Shown: piece after piece, positions 34,005 to 46,473 of the stretch | Layout of the letters: the number at the start of each line of letters is the position of its first letter | Position numbering within the stretch: the first letter of the stretch is position 1 | NCBI GenBank assembly: GCA_036417435.1 | Contig: CM070900.1 | Coordinates: 33,209,496 to 33,273,495 of the forward strand | DNA: 64,000 bases | Direction: 5' to 3' | DNA from: Inia geoffrensis | Taxonomy: Eukaryota > Chordata > Mammalia > Artiodactyla > Iniidae | Program-made: the position numbers and the translations under genes | The notes under the pieces: model-generated | The model's database searches: none | Told to the model about the DNA's origin: nothing | The model's input: only the letters and a program-made list of their open reading frames with translations

Positions 34005-34454
34005 TTTTCATGTTGTTATTGACTATTTATATATCTTCTTTGGAGAAATGTCCAGTCCTTTGTCCATTTTTTAATCAGGTTTTTTTTTGTTGTTGTTGAA
34101 TTGTGGGTGTTTTTTATATATTATGGATATTAACCCCTTATCATATATATGATTTGCAAATATTTTCTCCCTTTCTGTGGGTTGCCTTTTCACTCTGATG
34201 GTAGTGAGCTTTGATGCACAATAGTTTCTCATGTTGATGCAGTCCAATTTTTTATTTTGTTGCCCACGCTTTTGGTTTCATATCCAAGAAATTATTGCTA
34301 AATATAATGTCATGAAACTTTCCCCTTGTATTTTCTTCTAAGAGTTTTATAGTTTTAGCCTACTTGACATAAGCAGAAAAAAAATCTTGCCTTAGATGCA
34401 GTATCTCTCTTCTTCCTTTTTCTCTTCATGTTGTAATCCCGCATGGTTTTTATA

Positions 34455-34802
34455 AATTTATTTATTTATTTATTTATGGCTGCATTGGGTCCTCACTGCT
34501 GCGAATGGGCTCTCTCCAGCTGTGGCAAGCAGGAGCCACTCTTCCCTGTGGTGTGCGGGCCCCTCGCTTCAGTGGCCTCTCTTGCCGCGGAGCACAGGCT
34601 CTAGGCGTGCGGGCTTCAGTAGTTGTGGCACGTGGGCTCAGTAGTTGTGGCTCGCGGGCTATAGAGCACAGGCTCAGTAGTTGTGGCTCACAGGCCCAGT
34701 TACTCCACAGCATGTGGGATCCTCCCAGACCAGGGATAGAACCCGTGTTCCCTGCATTGGCAGGCGGACGCCCAACCACCGTACCACCAGGGAAGTCCCC
34801 CT
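34455..34802 (-). repeat. CHR SINE, long variant
   Basis: Reversed copy with (TTTA)n tail remnant and three 'cagtagttgtggc' modules; target duplication catggtttttata/cacggtttttata at 34442-34454 and 34803-34815. Confidence 0.9.
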
Positions 34803-34815
34803 CACGGTTTTTATA

Positions 34816-37310
34816 TCTACTATAAAATGGCTAGCTACTCTGAAAAGTTAACCTGTACCAATATTAATGTATTACTCCTGTTGGTTATCTATGGGTACAT
34901 AAAAACCTCTCCAAGCTAAGTGATGTAAAATAATGACGTCATTTACTTACTAACAAATCTACACTCAGCTAGTGTTGGCTAGAGTGGGTTGGAGTCTGGT
35001 GGCTGGAATTCTCTGAATGGTCACTCACTCACTCACTCACTCAGACGTGTGTCCTTAATGCTCTCTGAGACTTCAGCTTTGGCTGTGGTCAGAATGCTTA
35101 CATGTGACCTTTTCATGTGGCCGCTGGGCTTCCTCACAGCATGGAGACAGGGTTCCAAGGGTGATCACTTAGAGACAGAGACAGACACAGAGAGAGATAA
35201 GAGCAGGCAGAAGCCATATTGTCTTGTCTGAGCCAGTTTTAGAAGTCGTGCTTCTTTCCTCCTGCTCTTCTGTATTGGTCAGGTAGCCTAGCCCAATTCA
35301 AGGACAGGGAAAATAGGTTCCACGTCTTGATGGAGAGCTGCCAGGTTCTGGAAGAGCATGTAAAATTGACTATTTTTGAAAAATATAATCTCTGCACCTC
35401 TCAGTGGTAATACACAAATTTAAAAAAGGCAAGGTCAAAATCTAAAGATATGATTGTCAAAGTGGGAATTTCAGGCAATAAAGCACACCACTGGCAGAGA
35501 TATTTAGGCAGCTCTTTCAATAACACTAGGTAGGCAATCGCATATTCTTCATTTCTGAAAGGGAACCATGAACTTTTCTAAGGCTTAAATGAGCCAAGCT
35601 TTCCATGGAAAGTCTTGCAAAGTAGAATTTATTTTTGCAAACTCACTAATCTCAGGATTTGAAGGAAATGTTCTAATAAGGTTTTTTATCATTCTACTTA
35701 AACTTGTACAGAAATATATTGCCATCCGAAATGGTCAGGGTGTTATTAGTGTGGGTTCTTTTATAAAACTCCGAAACCACCTAATTATAAAATTAGTAAA
35801 GTTTAGACAGTATGAAAGATGAATGTTGAACAAAGTAATATATCAAGGAAGGTCAAAAAAAGACAATGGATTTGAAGGCCATTTAGAATTCTATGGAGAA
35901 AGAGTCACTGTGTTGCCAGAACATGGTCAGTGCCTTTATTCATGCTGATTTTGAACTTAAAGTCTAAGTGATTTACATTTGTGTAACCAGGTCTGATTAT
36001 TTCCACGGTCAGTATGTGCCTGTTGAGAAAGTTACTCATGACTGGGGTGGGGGAGAACTACTCCAAATTTTTTTGTTTGTCACTTTGCTAAAGAGACAGT
36101 TCTACAGATAGATATAATTGATATTTTTATGCAAACTTCAGTCTACTTACTGGCACCAAATTTTGACACTCATAGGAATTAAGCATGAAGTGAATATTGA
36201 ATTGCTACAGTTAGTATTATTCTGATTTGAGAAGAAAGACACCATTGCTTCATTCTCTTGGTCACATGCTGTTACTGGTGGTGGTGTCCCTCCCTATTTA
36301 CTCCCTTGAATTGTGGGTTAAAAGTTAAGGAAACCCAAATGCTATCAGTTAACCAGAATATTTGAGTAACTCTCCTTTATCATTCCCTGGACAACAGAGC
36401 CTTTATTTCATATGTAAGCTCAAGATTATTGTGGTTGGTACAGGGAGTTCTTGTTAAACAAGTGCTTATGAAAGTTACCCCACAGTTGCAGTAGTGGATT
36501 ATAATATGAACATGCTCACTAATGAACTAAGCACTTATGAAATTAGTCTCATCTCAAAGATTCTTTCACTCATTAGCACTTGTGTCTAGCCCACCCATCA
36601 GGTCAACATCGTTGTCAAGCAGAATATATAATGTAAATAGGACACAAATGGATTATAAAATGAAATTGCAAACCTTGTAAAAAGGATGATGACAGGATAG
36701 ATGATTTAGAAGGGAATGATTTGAATATCAAAGGATAAGGAGAGGCCCTTGGGAAAACTGATGAAGCTCTGGAACATTTTACAAAAAATCTGAAAATTGA
36801 ATATGAAAGACTGGCTTATTACTCTCAGAAAACTTTATCAAAAGAATTATGCCAAAAATAAAACAAAGTCTACCCTTAATACATTTTTTGTTGTGTTAGA
36901 AGATAATTATAATTATAAACTAATTTTTAAATGTGTGTTAAAATTATTTCATAATCTTTGGTTTCTCTTCTCATTATGAATATCCTTATAAAAATTTTCT
37001 CATTATTTGCTATGAAATGATATTCTCTTTTTAAGTTGATGTAATTTTCATGTTATTATTTATCCTCAGATAATGAGGACATCCTAAATCAATACTCTTC
37101 CTCTTGGTAGTTTCCTAAAAACCTGGATATTAATACATTAATTCTCCCTACAAGACTAGCACCCCACTGACACCTCCTAATTCCAAACACTGGGTTGACA
37201 TCCCCCTCTTAAAATATTTGAGGATTACAGCAATTGCTGGAATATCAGAGTTTGACATGACATAACATGCACTGCATCTAACAGTGCAGCCCTCTGCCTC
37301 TAGCTGAAGA
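34816..37310. other. intergenic, mostly unclassified
   Basis: Contains a short (CACT)n tract at 35021-35044 and AT-rich DNA. No exon, ncRNA or clear repeat otherwise. Confidence 0.5.
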
Positions 37311-37319
37311 AACTGAACT

Positions 37320-37620
37320 CTTTCCCTTGTTTCCCTATAACTACTCCAGTAACATTGATTCTGTTCTCCCTGGCTTTTGTATTCTATCTCACCTAAACAT
37401 AAATTCCTCTGCCTGAAATGTCTCCCACCTTCTTAGCTCCTCCCTTCTCAGTTGTTATGGCCCTTTAAGATCGTTTTCAAACACAGCTTCTTCAATGAAG
37501 ATATTCCCAATTCTCAAAAGAAAAGTAGCTTTTTCTCTTTTAAGTTTTTTACATCATTTGTCTTCAGCATTTGGCAATTATCACTTATGTCTTCTTAGCA
37601 CTAATAGTAACAGCTATTTT
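37320..37620 (+). repeat. L2 LINE 3' fragment
   Basis: 'ttcctctgcctgaaatgtct', 'gatcgttttcaaacacagct', 'cttcttcaatgaagatattc' follow L2 order. Confidence 0.6.
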
Positions 37621-37748
37621 CATAACGGTGTGACTCAAATCCCTGCCCCACTTCCTCTCATCCCTCACTTCTGTTCATTAGAGATAAAAGCCCTTAACAT
37701 TTTAACTACTTTTTCTTGCATTTACAACCACACTTTTAAAATGGAGGG

Positions 37749-37960
37749 CAGAGGTTCTCATCTGGGCGTGATTTTGCCCTCTAGGGGACATTTGCCTGCA
37801 TCCGGAGATGTTTGTGATTGTTACTACTGGGGAAGATCTATGCCTTCTACTGGCTAGAGTTCAGGGGTGCTGCGAAAACATCCTATAAAGTACAGGATAG
37901 ATCCCACAACAAAGAATTATAGGGTCCAAAATGTCAATTCTGTCTAGATGATTGGGTATA
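37749..37960 (+). mobile_element. MER20 DNA transposon fossil
   Basis: 'gaggttctcatctgggcgtg', 'ttgccctctaggggacattt', 'ggggtgctgcgaaaacatcc', 'cacaacaaagaattataggg'. Typical 200-bp hAT-Charlie MITE length. Confidence 0.8.
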
Positions 37961-39820
37961 ATGACCTCTGCTATATTAGTGATAAGACAACTGGGAGATA
38001 TATTCACAAAATTATTGTCTATAGAGCTTCTTGGGGAGCATTCATTTTCTCCAAGGGATTCTCTAATAGTTTGTCTGCAGAATTAAAAGAAAATAAGTTC
38101 AGCTGACAGTGTTTGGGGAGTGAGGTAGGGAAGTCCACTTGTTTTCAGCAAGGTGCCCCACCCCCTCTCCTCAGTGCTTCGTGTTCCAGAGCCCAAGATC
38201 TCCCTGCCTCAGTGTCTTTAGAGAATGAGCCCAGCAGTGCCCATGGTGGTCTGGGAGAAGCAATTACCTGGCTATGATGTGGGGATGGGGAACTGGGTGG
38301 TTTACTGCTCCTTTTACAGAGTTTCAAATGATCACCAATATTTCACTCTGTCTTCTGAGATACCTGGAGCCTTTAATTCCTGTGGTGCTTCTCTCTCTCC
38401 CCTCCCCTCCCCTCCACTTTCCCTTCTTCTCTTTCTGTTTTTGACTGAGTAGGTTTTCTTTTTTTGGAGGCAGGAACAGTGGGAGGGGGAAGCTCTTTCC
38501 TGCAGTCCTGGTTTATGCTTTCTTAGCTCTGGTAAATCAGTTACCATTGTGCTAACTACTCATCTTTCAAAAACATGTAACTTCTTCATTGTCTCCACTC
38601 CCATTCTCTTTGTATTTTGGAATTACACTGTTTTCATTTCTTTTACTGTTTTTTCTGTGGGTGTCAGAAAGGAGTGGCAGTTAACACATGTATCCACACT
38701 GTCACTTTAAACGAAGTCCAAAATGCTGTCAATCCTTTTGCATGGCTTTGAAGTATCATAATAAAAAACCGACATGAAAGAATGAAGTGATTTTCACTCT
38801 AGAGATTCATCATCTCGTTTTTTGGCATAGGGTGTGTGATGGCCAAACAAAGGCAAATAACCAGAGAGCACACACATCAGACCTGAGACTGCAGTATCCA
38901 CTGGAGAAAATTCACAGAGACAGAAGTAGCAGGCATGTGGGTACTTTTGCCCATTCCTTCTAAGGCAGCACAGAGATCCAGCAAAGTCAGACATCAGATT
39001 GCATGAGAGGGATTTTAGCTGCATGATTAAGGAAGCGCTTGCCCCACTTCCAGAGGGTAAGAGGCCAGGATACAACAGCAGTATGATGTGATGGAACCTT
39101 GGCTGCAGCCCTAGCCCCCATCTAGAGAGTGGCAAAACCTCAGAAGGAACTGCCCTTGGTGGGCCCAAGAAGCTGAATTCTGGGGCTACTGGCTAAGGGA
39201 AGTCCTTTGTGCCCTATCGACATGGTGGCAGTGGAACCGCCCACTTCAAGGGATACTGCAAAATCAGACATGAGGATAATGGCAGGAATCACAGTGGACC
39301 GAAGAGTAGATGAATTTTTTTGATTTCTTAAGTACAATACTTGTAAGCTCCCCAGATTTCCATGTAACTCTAGAGAAGGAAATAATGATGGAATTGGGTT
39401 AAAGAAAAATAAATGTGAGATTTCTTACACACTCCAGTTGGTGAATTAGGTGTCACATATACTGTATATGTTTGAAATATTGTCCCACTGACTCACTATG
39501 GCCTGACATAAATTAATATGAAACTAGGATGTTTTCAAAGGCTTGTTGGGGGCCTAAAACAGAGTTGATCTTTTTTTACTGAAAAGACTATGGAGACTAT
39601 TTATTGCTCTGACAATTTCAGTATGTTGGCCCCTAGACGTTCTGAACTTCAGAGGGACATTATAGAGATGAGGAAGTAGAAGTGAAAGAAATTTAAACAG
39701 TGCAATTGGAAGAGGAATAAGAGCAAGATGAATCTAGATGATACAGACCAGTATGGGGCAACCACACGCTCTCTCCCTGTATGGGACCAGCCACCAGGCT
39801 ATTGTCAAAAAACAAACTCA
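37961..39820. other. intergenic, no gene recognised
   Basis: Single-copy-looking DNA. The longest frame (minus strand, 38794-39168, 124 codons) has no family resemblance I can name and no supporting signals. Confidence 0.45.
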
Positions 39821-39833
39821 GAGGGGCTTCCCT

Positions 39834-40035
39834 GGTGGCGCAGTGGTTGAGAGTCCGCCTGCCGATGCAGGGGACACGGGTTTGTGCCCCAGTCCGGGAA
39901 GATCCCACATGCCGCGGAGCGGCTGGGCCCGTGAGCCATGGCCGCTGAGCCTGCGCATCCGGAGCCTGTGTTCTGCAACGGGAGAGGCCACAGCGGTGAG
40001 AGGCCCACGTACCGCAACAAACAAACAAACACAAC
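39834..40035 (+). repeat. CHR SINE, sense orientation
   Basis: Full-length with A box 'tggcgcagtgg', B box-like 'gggtttgtgcccc', and tail (CAAA)n. Target duplication caaactcagag at 39823-39833 and 40036-40046. Confidence 0.93.
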
Positions 40036-40046
40036 CAAACTCAGAG

Positions 40047-41072
40047 TACTGGGTAAAACAAAGCAGGAAGATGAATTTATTGTAAGGGTTTCAACCTGAA
40101 GCTGGGAAACTCAAGGCTTATGTGAGCAATGTGTTCTGAGTTGCTCACAGACTAAGGGATTTTTATGGGGTAAATGTGGCACTAGTTATTTGGCTTTTCC
40201 AGCTGACTGGTTGCCTAGTGGCCTTCTTCCTTATTTGGGTCAGGGTAGCTGGGTCACGGGAACGAGGAAGTCCAGAAATAGTGTGAACAGACTTGACATT
40301 TGGGGATTAAGTGGCGTCCTCTGCTGATCTCTGAGAAGAGTTGTAAGTTTCCGTTAGGTGAGGTTGTTTTTTTTCCCTTTCTGTGCCTGCATTGACTGTC
40401 TCCATTTTGTCCCTGACATAAGTGACTCCATTTTAGTTTGGTTCTACATTATAATTTTAGGAACTGGCCCAGAGAGGACCCACTTCTCTTGCCTCTGAGG
40501 TCTTGTGCTGAACAAGTGCTTCTGTGTTCTGCTGGCTGGTCTCACAGATGGAGGATCAGGGGTGTCTGAGTACCACACAGCTCGGTCTGGGAAATGGATC
40601 AAATCCAGACTGGTAAGCTCCGGGACCTTGGGTGTAGTGTGAGTGGAATTTCTGAGGGTAGGATGATGGGGGCGTTTGGCCTGGAGGCTAAGAACATCGT
40701 CAAAGTAAAATTAACCTCGGCTGAGGCAAATCATGCATTTCAAAGTAAGTAGACTGAAGACGTCTTCTGTGGCTGAAAAATATAGTTGTCTATCTTGTTT
40801 TCATTTGAAATAGCTTATTTTGCACAGTTACCTATGAAGAGATGCTATGAGCAAACAACATTTCACAGTTAACTAGTTTACAGGATCTGTCAAAGGAGAG
40901 AGTATTTTACTAATAGCTGAACATGTTCAAAAGCCTAGAATTCAACTGTATAGATACCACAGTACATGCTAGTTATGAAGTGACTGTGATGTTAAGTAAA
41001 AAGAAAAAAAGTTCCTTCAATGAATAAGAAATAATAAAGAATTTTATTAATGCAAATTGCATTTGCTTTATA
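40047..41072. other. intergenic, possible LTR remnant
   Basis: 'tccattttgtccctgacataa' and 'gtgactccattttagtttgg' resemble reversed ERV LTR text (about 40080-40650), but I cannot assign a family. Nothing else seen. Confidence 0.3.
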
Positions 41073-41141
41073 AATATGTATATATGTGTGTGTATGTATG
41101 TATATGTATATGTGCATGTATACAGACACACACACACACAA

Positions 41142-41196
<55 letters not shown>
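41073..41196. repeat. compound TG/CA/TA microsatellite
   Basis: TATG-rich repeats, then (CA)n, then about 20 TA units, ending at a T tract. Apparent frames here are repeat artefacts. Confidence 0.95.
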
Positions 41197-41197
<1 letters not shown>

Positions 41198-41320
41198 TTT
41201 TTTTTTTTTTTTTTCTGCACTGTGGCATGTGGGATCTTAGTTCCCTGACCAGGGATCAGACCTGTGCCCCCTGCATTGGAAGTGTGGAGTCTTAACCATT
41301 GGACCGCCAGGGGAGTCCCT
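41197..41320 (-). repeat. tRNA-Glu-derived SINE, short (CHR type)
   Basis: T tract, 'gtggcatgtgggatcttag', head 'cttaaccattggaccgccag'. Confidence 0.85.
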
Positions 41321-42396
41321 GTATATATGTATTTTTATAAATGTAAAATTTACAACAGGCAACCTGTGTGGAGTTTGAGAAGGGCAGTGACATGGGGAGT
41401 GGGTGTGGTCATTCTCACACGTCCTCTCTCTTGTACTTTGAAGCTGGTCCCAGAAAAATGGCTCAGGGGGCCTCAGTGCCAGGCACTGAGGGGTAAACAT
41501 GATCTTTCTGGGACTCACTGGCTTCATTTCCAGTGATGCTGCAGAGTGCAGGCTTGGTTTTGTTGAAGTGATTAAATGAGAAGAACATTAGACTGGGGTG
41601 GCTTTAATGCCTTGGCAGCTGAAGGAAGCAAAGCAAAGCAAACCCTAAGTCATAGTCAATGCACTTGAATCCAAGGAGTTGGAACTTATGAACAACCAAT
41701 CACAAACAGCAACTAGGCTTTCCCAAATAAGGCAGTCACTTCATTTACAGCCAAGGTAATGATTTCCTTGTTTTGCTTCTATGGCTTCTCTGTAAAAACC
41801 TCTCCCCTTGCTCCTGTCAGGTGCTCCTAACAATTTCTGGTTTGGTGCTGCCTGATTTGAAAGGACGTGTGCTCAAGTAAATTCTTGGAAAAAAAAAAAT
41901 TTAATGTGCCTCAGTTTACCTCTTAACGGTTTGCTTTTACTGCAACATGGTGGTAAAGAGCATTGGAGGTGGGGGCAGGGGACAGAGGGAGAGCTGGTCT
42001 CTGAGTCTGTTTTGGTCTGAGGCTTAGGAGGAGGAAAGCTTCCATATGGTACAAATTGATTATTAGATTTCTGTCTGGAGATTGGGTCCAAGGCTCTTGC
42101 TGGTACTAAAGTGTTCCTTTCCTTTTCTATATCTGGGTAAGAGCAAGGATAATAGCTAAGATAATTCCCTTATTTCTGAGTTTGATGGCCATAACAATAT
42201 CCAGGTATCTCTCAGTACGACTCCAGTTTCTAACACAGCATGAGGTTCTCAGCCCCTCTCAACCTGGCGGCCGTCTACCTTTCGAATTGACTTATTTCGC
42301 TTGGTGTTCGCTCACCAGATCTCTTCCTGTCCTTGGAACACATGATACCCTCATGAGCAAATTGTTCCTTTCTTTCCTTTGTTCTGTTTTCTTTAT
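41321..42396. other. intergenic, possible LTR remnant
   Basis: 41640-41950 ('acaaccaatcacaaacagca', 'ctctgtaaaaacctctcccc', 'atgtgcctcagtttacctct') looks like an old ERV LTR with a TATA-like box. Assignment is weak. Confidence 0.3.
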
Positions 42397-42410
42397 CTAA
42401 CAGCTTACTT

Positions 42411-42614
42411 TTTTTTTTTTTTTTTGCGTATGCGGGCCTCTCACTGTTGTGGCCTCTCCCGTTGCAGAGCACAGGCTCCGGACGCGCAGGCTCAGCGGCC
42501 ATGGCTCACGGGTGCAGCCGCTCCGCGGCATGTGGGATCTTCCCGGACCGGGGCACAAACCCACGTCCCCTGCATCGGCAGGCGGACTCTCAACCAGTGT
42601 GCCACCAGGGAACC
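42411..42614 (-). repeat. CHR SINE (young cetacean type)
   Basis: Full-length reversed copy; target duplication ctaacagcttactt/ctaacagcatactt at 42397-42410 and 42615-42628. Confidence 0.92.
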
Positions 42615-42648
42615 CTAACAGCATACTTTTAACCCATCCTTCAAGGCT

Positions 42649-43010
42649 GTATTCGTTTCCTAAGGCTGCCATAACAAATCACAAACTTCGTGGCTTAAAA
42701 CAACAGAAATTTTTTCTCCCACAGTTCTGGAGGCTAGAAGTCCCAAATCAAGGTGTTGGCAGGGTTGGTTACTTCTGGAGGCTCTGAGGGGATTCAGTTC
42801 TATACCTCTCTCTCAGCTCTGGGGATGGCTGGCAATCTTTGGCCTTCTTGGCCTTATCACTCCAGTCTCCACCTCCATCTTCACATGGGCTTCACCTTAT
42901 TTTTCCCCTTCTCAAATCTCCCTTTTCTCTTTTATATGGACACCAGTCATTGAATCTAAATCCAGGAAGATTGCAAGATCTGTAACTTAATTACATCTGC
43001 AATTACATCA
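42649..43010 (-). repeat. MaLR/ERVL-like solo LTR fossil, copy 3
   Basis: 'aaggctgccataacaaatca', 'cacagttctggaggctagaa', 'gttggcagggttggttactt'. The far end is diverged. Confidence 0.55.
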
Positions 43011-43379
43011 GACTATTGCTGAACTCACTACAGCAGCCTAACTCACTTTTCTCACTCAAGTCTTTCCTAATCAGTCCACACCATTTCCCACTGCTCTGTG
43101 ATTCTGTGGCACTATTCTAATTGTGTGCCTGTTTCACGTGGGAGATTAGGAGCTCCTTAGACTTGGCGTTCCTAGCACAGTGCCTGACATGTTGTAAGAC
43201 CTCAGTGTGCTTGTTGAACTTAAAGCATTGCTCATGTTACTTTGTCATTCTAAGGCTGACTTACAACAGCAATTATGTTATTCAGACCAGAGCGGCTCAC
43301 AATCCATTGTGAAATCAGTGAGCTCCTACCAAGACCCGATACGTTCTCTGAACTAGAAAACATTTTACTCACCTGTTTT

Positions 43380-43654
43380 TTAAAAATTTTTATTTATTTA
43401 ATTTATTTTTGGCTGCGTTGGGTCTTCGTTGCTGCACGCGGGCTTTTCTCTGGTTGCGGAGAGCAGGGACTACTCTTCGTTGTGGTGCGTAGGCTTATTG
43501 CGGTGGCTTCTCTTGTTGCAGAGCATGGGCTCTAGTCACATGGGCTTCTGTTTAGTTGCTCTGTGGCATGTGGGATCTTCCCGGACCAGGGCTCGAACCC
43601 GTGTCCCCTGCATTGGCAGGCAGATTCTTAACCACTGCACCACCAGGGAAGCCC
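43380..43654 (-). repeat. CHR SINE, long variant
   Basis: Reversed; 'ggctgcgttgggtcttcgtt' to 'accaccagggaagccc'. Perfect target duplication tactcacctgtttt at 43366-43379 and 43655-43668. Confidence 0.92.
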
Positions 43655-43734
43655 TACTCACCTGTTTTATGTCTTAGATATGGAGCCAAGTGGAGAGGGC
43701 AACTGTTCATGTGATGCTTACTCATGTGATGCTT

Positions 43735-44680
43735 ATTCATTCAACAAACACTGAATAGCTGTTCTTAGCCAGGCCCTACCCTCGGCATTTGAGATACAGT
43801 GTACATATAATAAAAGCAGTTGGTACTCAGACTGGGGCTGGAACACGTGAACACTCAACTTGTATTATGGTAATGGCTTGAGTGCTGAATGAAGTGCAGG
43901 ATGCTGTGAAGTTCCTAACATGAGCCCAGAACCTACATGGGTGGGCAGGGAAATTATTTGGGAAGAAGCGACCTGAATTCTGAGACCTGAGGAACACCGA
44001 GGAGTTATGATGGCGAAGGCGTAGGGCTGGAGCGTTCTGGGAGAGGCATGTGGTGGCAAAGGTGGCAATGAGAGGGAAGGTGTAGCATGCTTGAGAAATG
44101 GCTGAGGATGGCCAGGCAGTGGTTCTTAAACTTCGGCTGCATCAAAGTTACCTGGAAGCTTGTTAAGCACAGGTAGCTGGGCCTTACTCCCAAGAGTTTC
44201 TAATTCAGTAGGTTTGGGAAGGCTGGAAAATTTGCATTTCTAACAAGCTCCCAGGTAATGCTGCTGCTGCTGGTCTGGGGACCACACTTTGAGAACCATT
44301 GGGATAGAAAGAGCATAATGAGTGAGGTGCAGAATTGGCTAGAAGTGGGCTGGACATGAAGCAGGGGCTAGATTATAAAGGGTCTTAAAAGATGTTTGAA
44401 TTGGGTCCTAAGGTCCATTGGAAGCTTTTGATGGGGCTTGATGGTGACAAACTTTTGACTGCTTCAGTCTATGTACGGAGAATCTGTTGGAGACGGACAA
44501 AACTGAAAAGAGGCTGTTGTAGGAATGGAGGAGAGAGGCGGTGGTCACCTCAAGTACAGAGATGGCAGCAGGGATGGAGAGGATGGATGGATTTCAGAAA
44601 TAAAGGAGATAGCACAGGAACAATCTGCAGAGGTGCTCCTTTAAAAATTCTCTCCCTCATCAGCTGTATCCTGTTATGAA
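43735..44680 (-). repeat. L2 LINE, antisense, interrupted by MER5A
   Basis: L2 end in reverse ('cattcaacaaacactgaata') at 43735-43820, with ORF2-like purine-rich text to about 44680 ('gatgtttgaattgggtccta', 'gaagcttttgatggggcttg'). Confidence 0.55.
44119..44302 (+). mobile_element. MER5A DNA transposon fossil, sense
   Basis: 'cagtggttcttaaacttcgg', 'tctaattcagtaggtttggg', 'gcatttctaacaagctccca', 'ccacactttgagaaccattg'. Full-length with both inverted ends. Confidence 0.85.
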
Positions 44681-44699
44681 ATTCTGTCCTGGAAATTGG

Positions 44700-44855
44700 A
44701 GACCAGAGTGTGGTCCCTGGACCAGCAACATCACAACATCTGGGAAATCGTTAGAAATCCATGTTTCCAGAAAGTGTAGGGGCCAATATTCTGTGATTTA
44801 TAGAGCCCTCAGGGTGATTCTGATGTACACCAAGGTGTGAGAGGCACTGCCTAAG
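44700..44855 (-). mobile_element. MER5A DNA transposon fossil, antisense
   Basis: 'gagtgtggtccctggaccag', 'catcacaacatctgggaaat', 'gggtgattctgatgtacacc'. Diverged second copy in opposite orientation. Confidence 0.75.
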
Positions 44856-44859
44856 CAAT

Positions 44860-46465
44860 TGTGTCCTTAACTGAACAGAATAAGATGAAACGCAAAATAA
44901 AACGAAATCCAAACTAAATCAAAATTAAAATGCAAGTCTTCCATGGAGTGACCCTGCATTAGGAATTTAAAAAAATAAAATAGCACTGTAAATGAGTCAG
45001 ATTTTTTCCAGTGTGGTAGGTGGCTGACAGCAGGTTTTGACGGGCTGGACTAGGCAAGACCTTGGCCGGAAGGTGGGGCACCAAGTTGGAGAGAACTCAA
45101 AGAAGGGGTTTGTGTCAGTAGCTTTGTTGCTATGCTTAAGGAAGTTGGCACTTTACTGCCAATCAAGTCTTGTGACGAGGAAGTGTTTTTAAAAATAGGG
45201 GTACCTTTTGGAAGGATTCATAGCTCTGGTTCTGAAATACAAAGAGTTTGGCTTTCATTCATTCCACCACGAGATGGCAGCCTCGTGTCACTTTTCGAAT
45301 AGTCAGCAAAGTCTAAATTTAGGAGGAAAAAACTCCAGCTTAGGAGTTTGGAAAGGATGCCAGCTCATTCATCTGTATCCTGCGCGTGGTTTTGACATTC
45401 TGTTATTTTGGACTTCCTCCATTAATTATGACACTCAAAGTTTTTTGTTCATTGAGAGGCAGAGAGCCAAAGCTTTAATTAAACCCTTGGGGCCGCTGCC
45501 TCAATAACTACCATGTGCCAGGCACTTTACATGAATTGTTTCATTTAATTCTCATAACATCCCCATGAAATAAGTATTATTACCTCTCATTTTACATTGG
45601 AGAAAACTAAGGGTCGAGAGGTTTAGTGATGAGCCCAAGACAATGCAGCCAAAAGGTAGAACTGAGTTTGGAACCCAGGTTAGCTTAACTTACCAGTAAA
45701 ACACCCTTGCTTAATCTTGAGAAAATGTTGATTGCAGTTAGATTTTTTAAAAATCTCAGTAAATTACAGCTAGATTCAACCCCAAGTTTTATAAGATGGG
45801 ACTCATGCACAAGGCTTTAAATTAACTGTTCCCCATATTCCAACATCAGAAGTTTCATTGGCTTTATTTGTAGGGATGGCATTTAGCCTTTGCTAGATTT
45901 TTTATAGAAAAGAAATTGGGTTAATCAGGATTTAGATATAAAAAAATCTCCTATTTCAACTGGACGTTAGAACTCTCTTTTGCTTCAAAGCTTATAGAAA
46001 TATAGGCATGATTTTCTTATGACATATCACTTTCTACTTTGTACTATAAAGTGGTACACAGATAAAATCATCTATTTCCCTGTGAGTTCAGGAAGATAGG
46101 ATCCATGCCTGAGTCATTTCTTCATATTCTTGCCTTATGTTGCCTTTATTGAGTTTGTGTATAATCAGAATGTGTGTAATCAGGGCAGAAACAAAATAAA
46201 TGCAAAATAATCCATATGAAGAAAATATCAAATATTTATATAAAGTTAGGACCAATATCAGTGCCATGCTGATCCATCTCGGAGCCTGAGGCAAAAGGTT
46301 CCAAAAGGTTTTACGATGCCCCCTTAAATTTTGCACTCAAATGGGTGTCTCACTTGTCTTTCCCTAGTCCCAGCCCTGGAAATACTCCTAAGTGATTATT
46401 CAGATGGGTTTCCTCAACATTTATCAAATAAAAAGTTATTGAGTGACTACTACATGCCAATCACT
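44860..46465. other. intergenic with one reversed MIR
   Basis: MIR antisense at 45510-45700 ('catgtgccaggcactttaca', 'atcacattttacattggaga'-like text). The rest is single-copy-looking; a 99-codon frame at 45208-45507 has no recognised features. Confidence 0.5.
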
Positions 46466-46473
46466 CTGCTCAG

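Larger units (their letters stand above)
32513..34370 (-). repeat. second L1 LINE (3' part), antisense, multiply interrupted
   Basis: A different L1 3' end starts right after the first L1 stops ('attgtggtagtatatacg', 'caaccatcaccaccatccag'). It runs to about 34370 and is interrupted by SINEs at 32565-32778 and 33297-33510 and by a 260-bp insert at 33745-34004. Confidence 0.8.

Noticed and set aside
38794..39168. 124-codon minus-strand frame
   Set aside because: No motif, no splice or promoter context, and no family I recognise. A frame of this length is not surprising in 40 kb of intergenic DNA. A short word (LMSDFA) recurs in a neighbouring frame but the DNA similarity is only about 10 bases.
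39834..39920. tRNA-like A and B boxes
   Set aside because: They belong to the tRNA-Glu-derived head of CHR SINEs, not to a functional tRNA gene; the acceptor stem and 3' part are replaced by SINE body.
41640..41950. Complete endogenous retrovirus
   Set aside because: Only LTR-like text is seen; no gag, pol or env-like reading frame is nearby.
44392..44679. 95-codon frame
   Set aside because: It lies in antisense L2 text.
45208..45507. 99-codon frame
   Set aside because: No recognised domain, no start or splice context; treated as chance.
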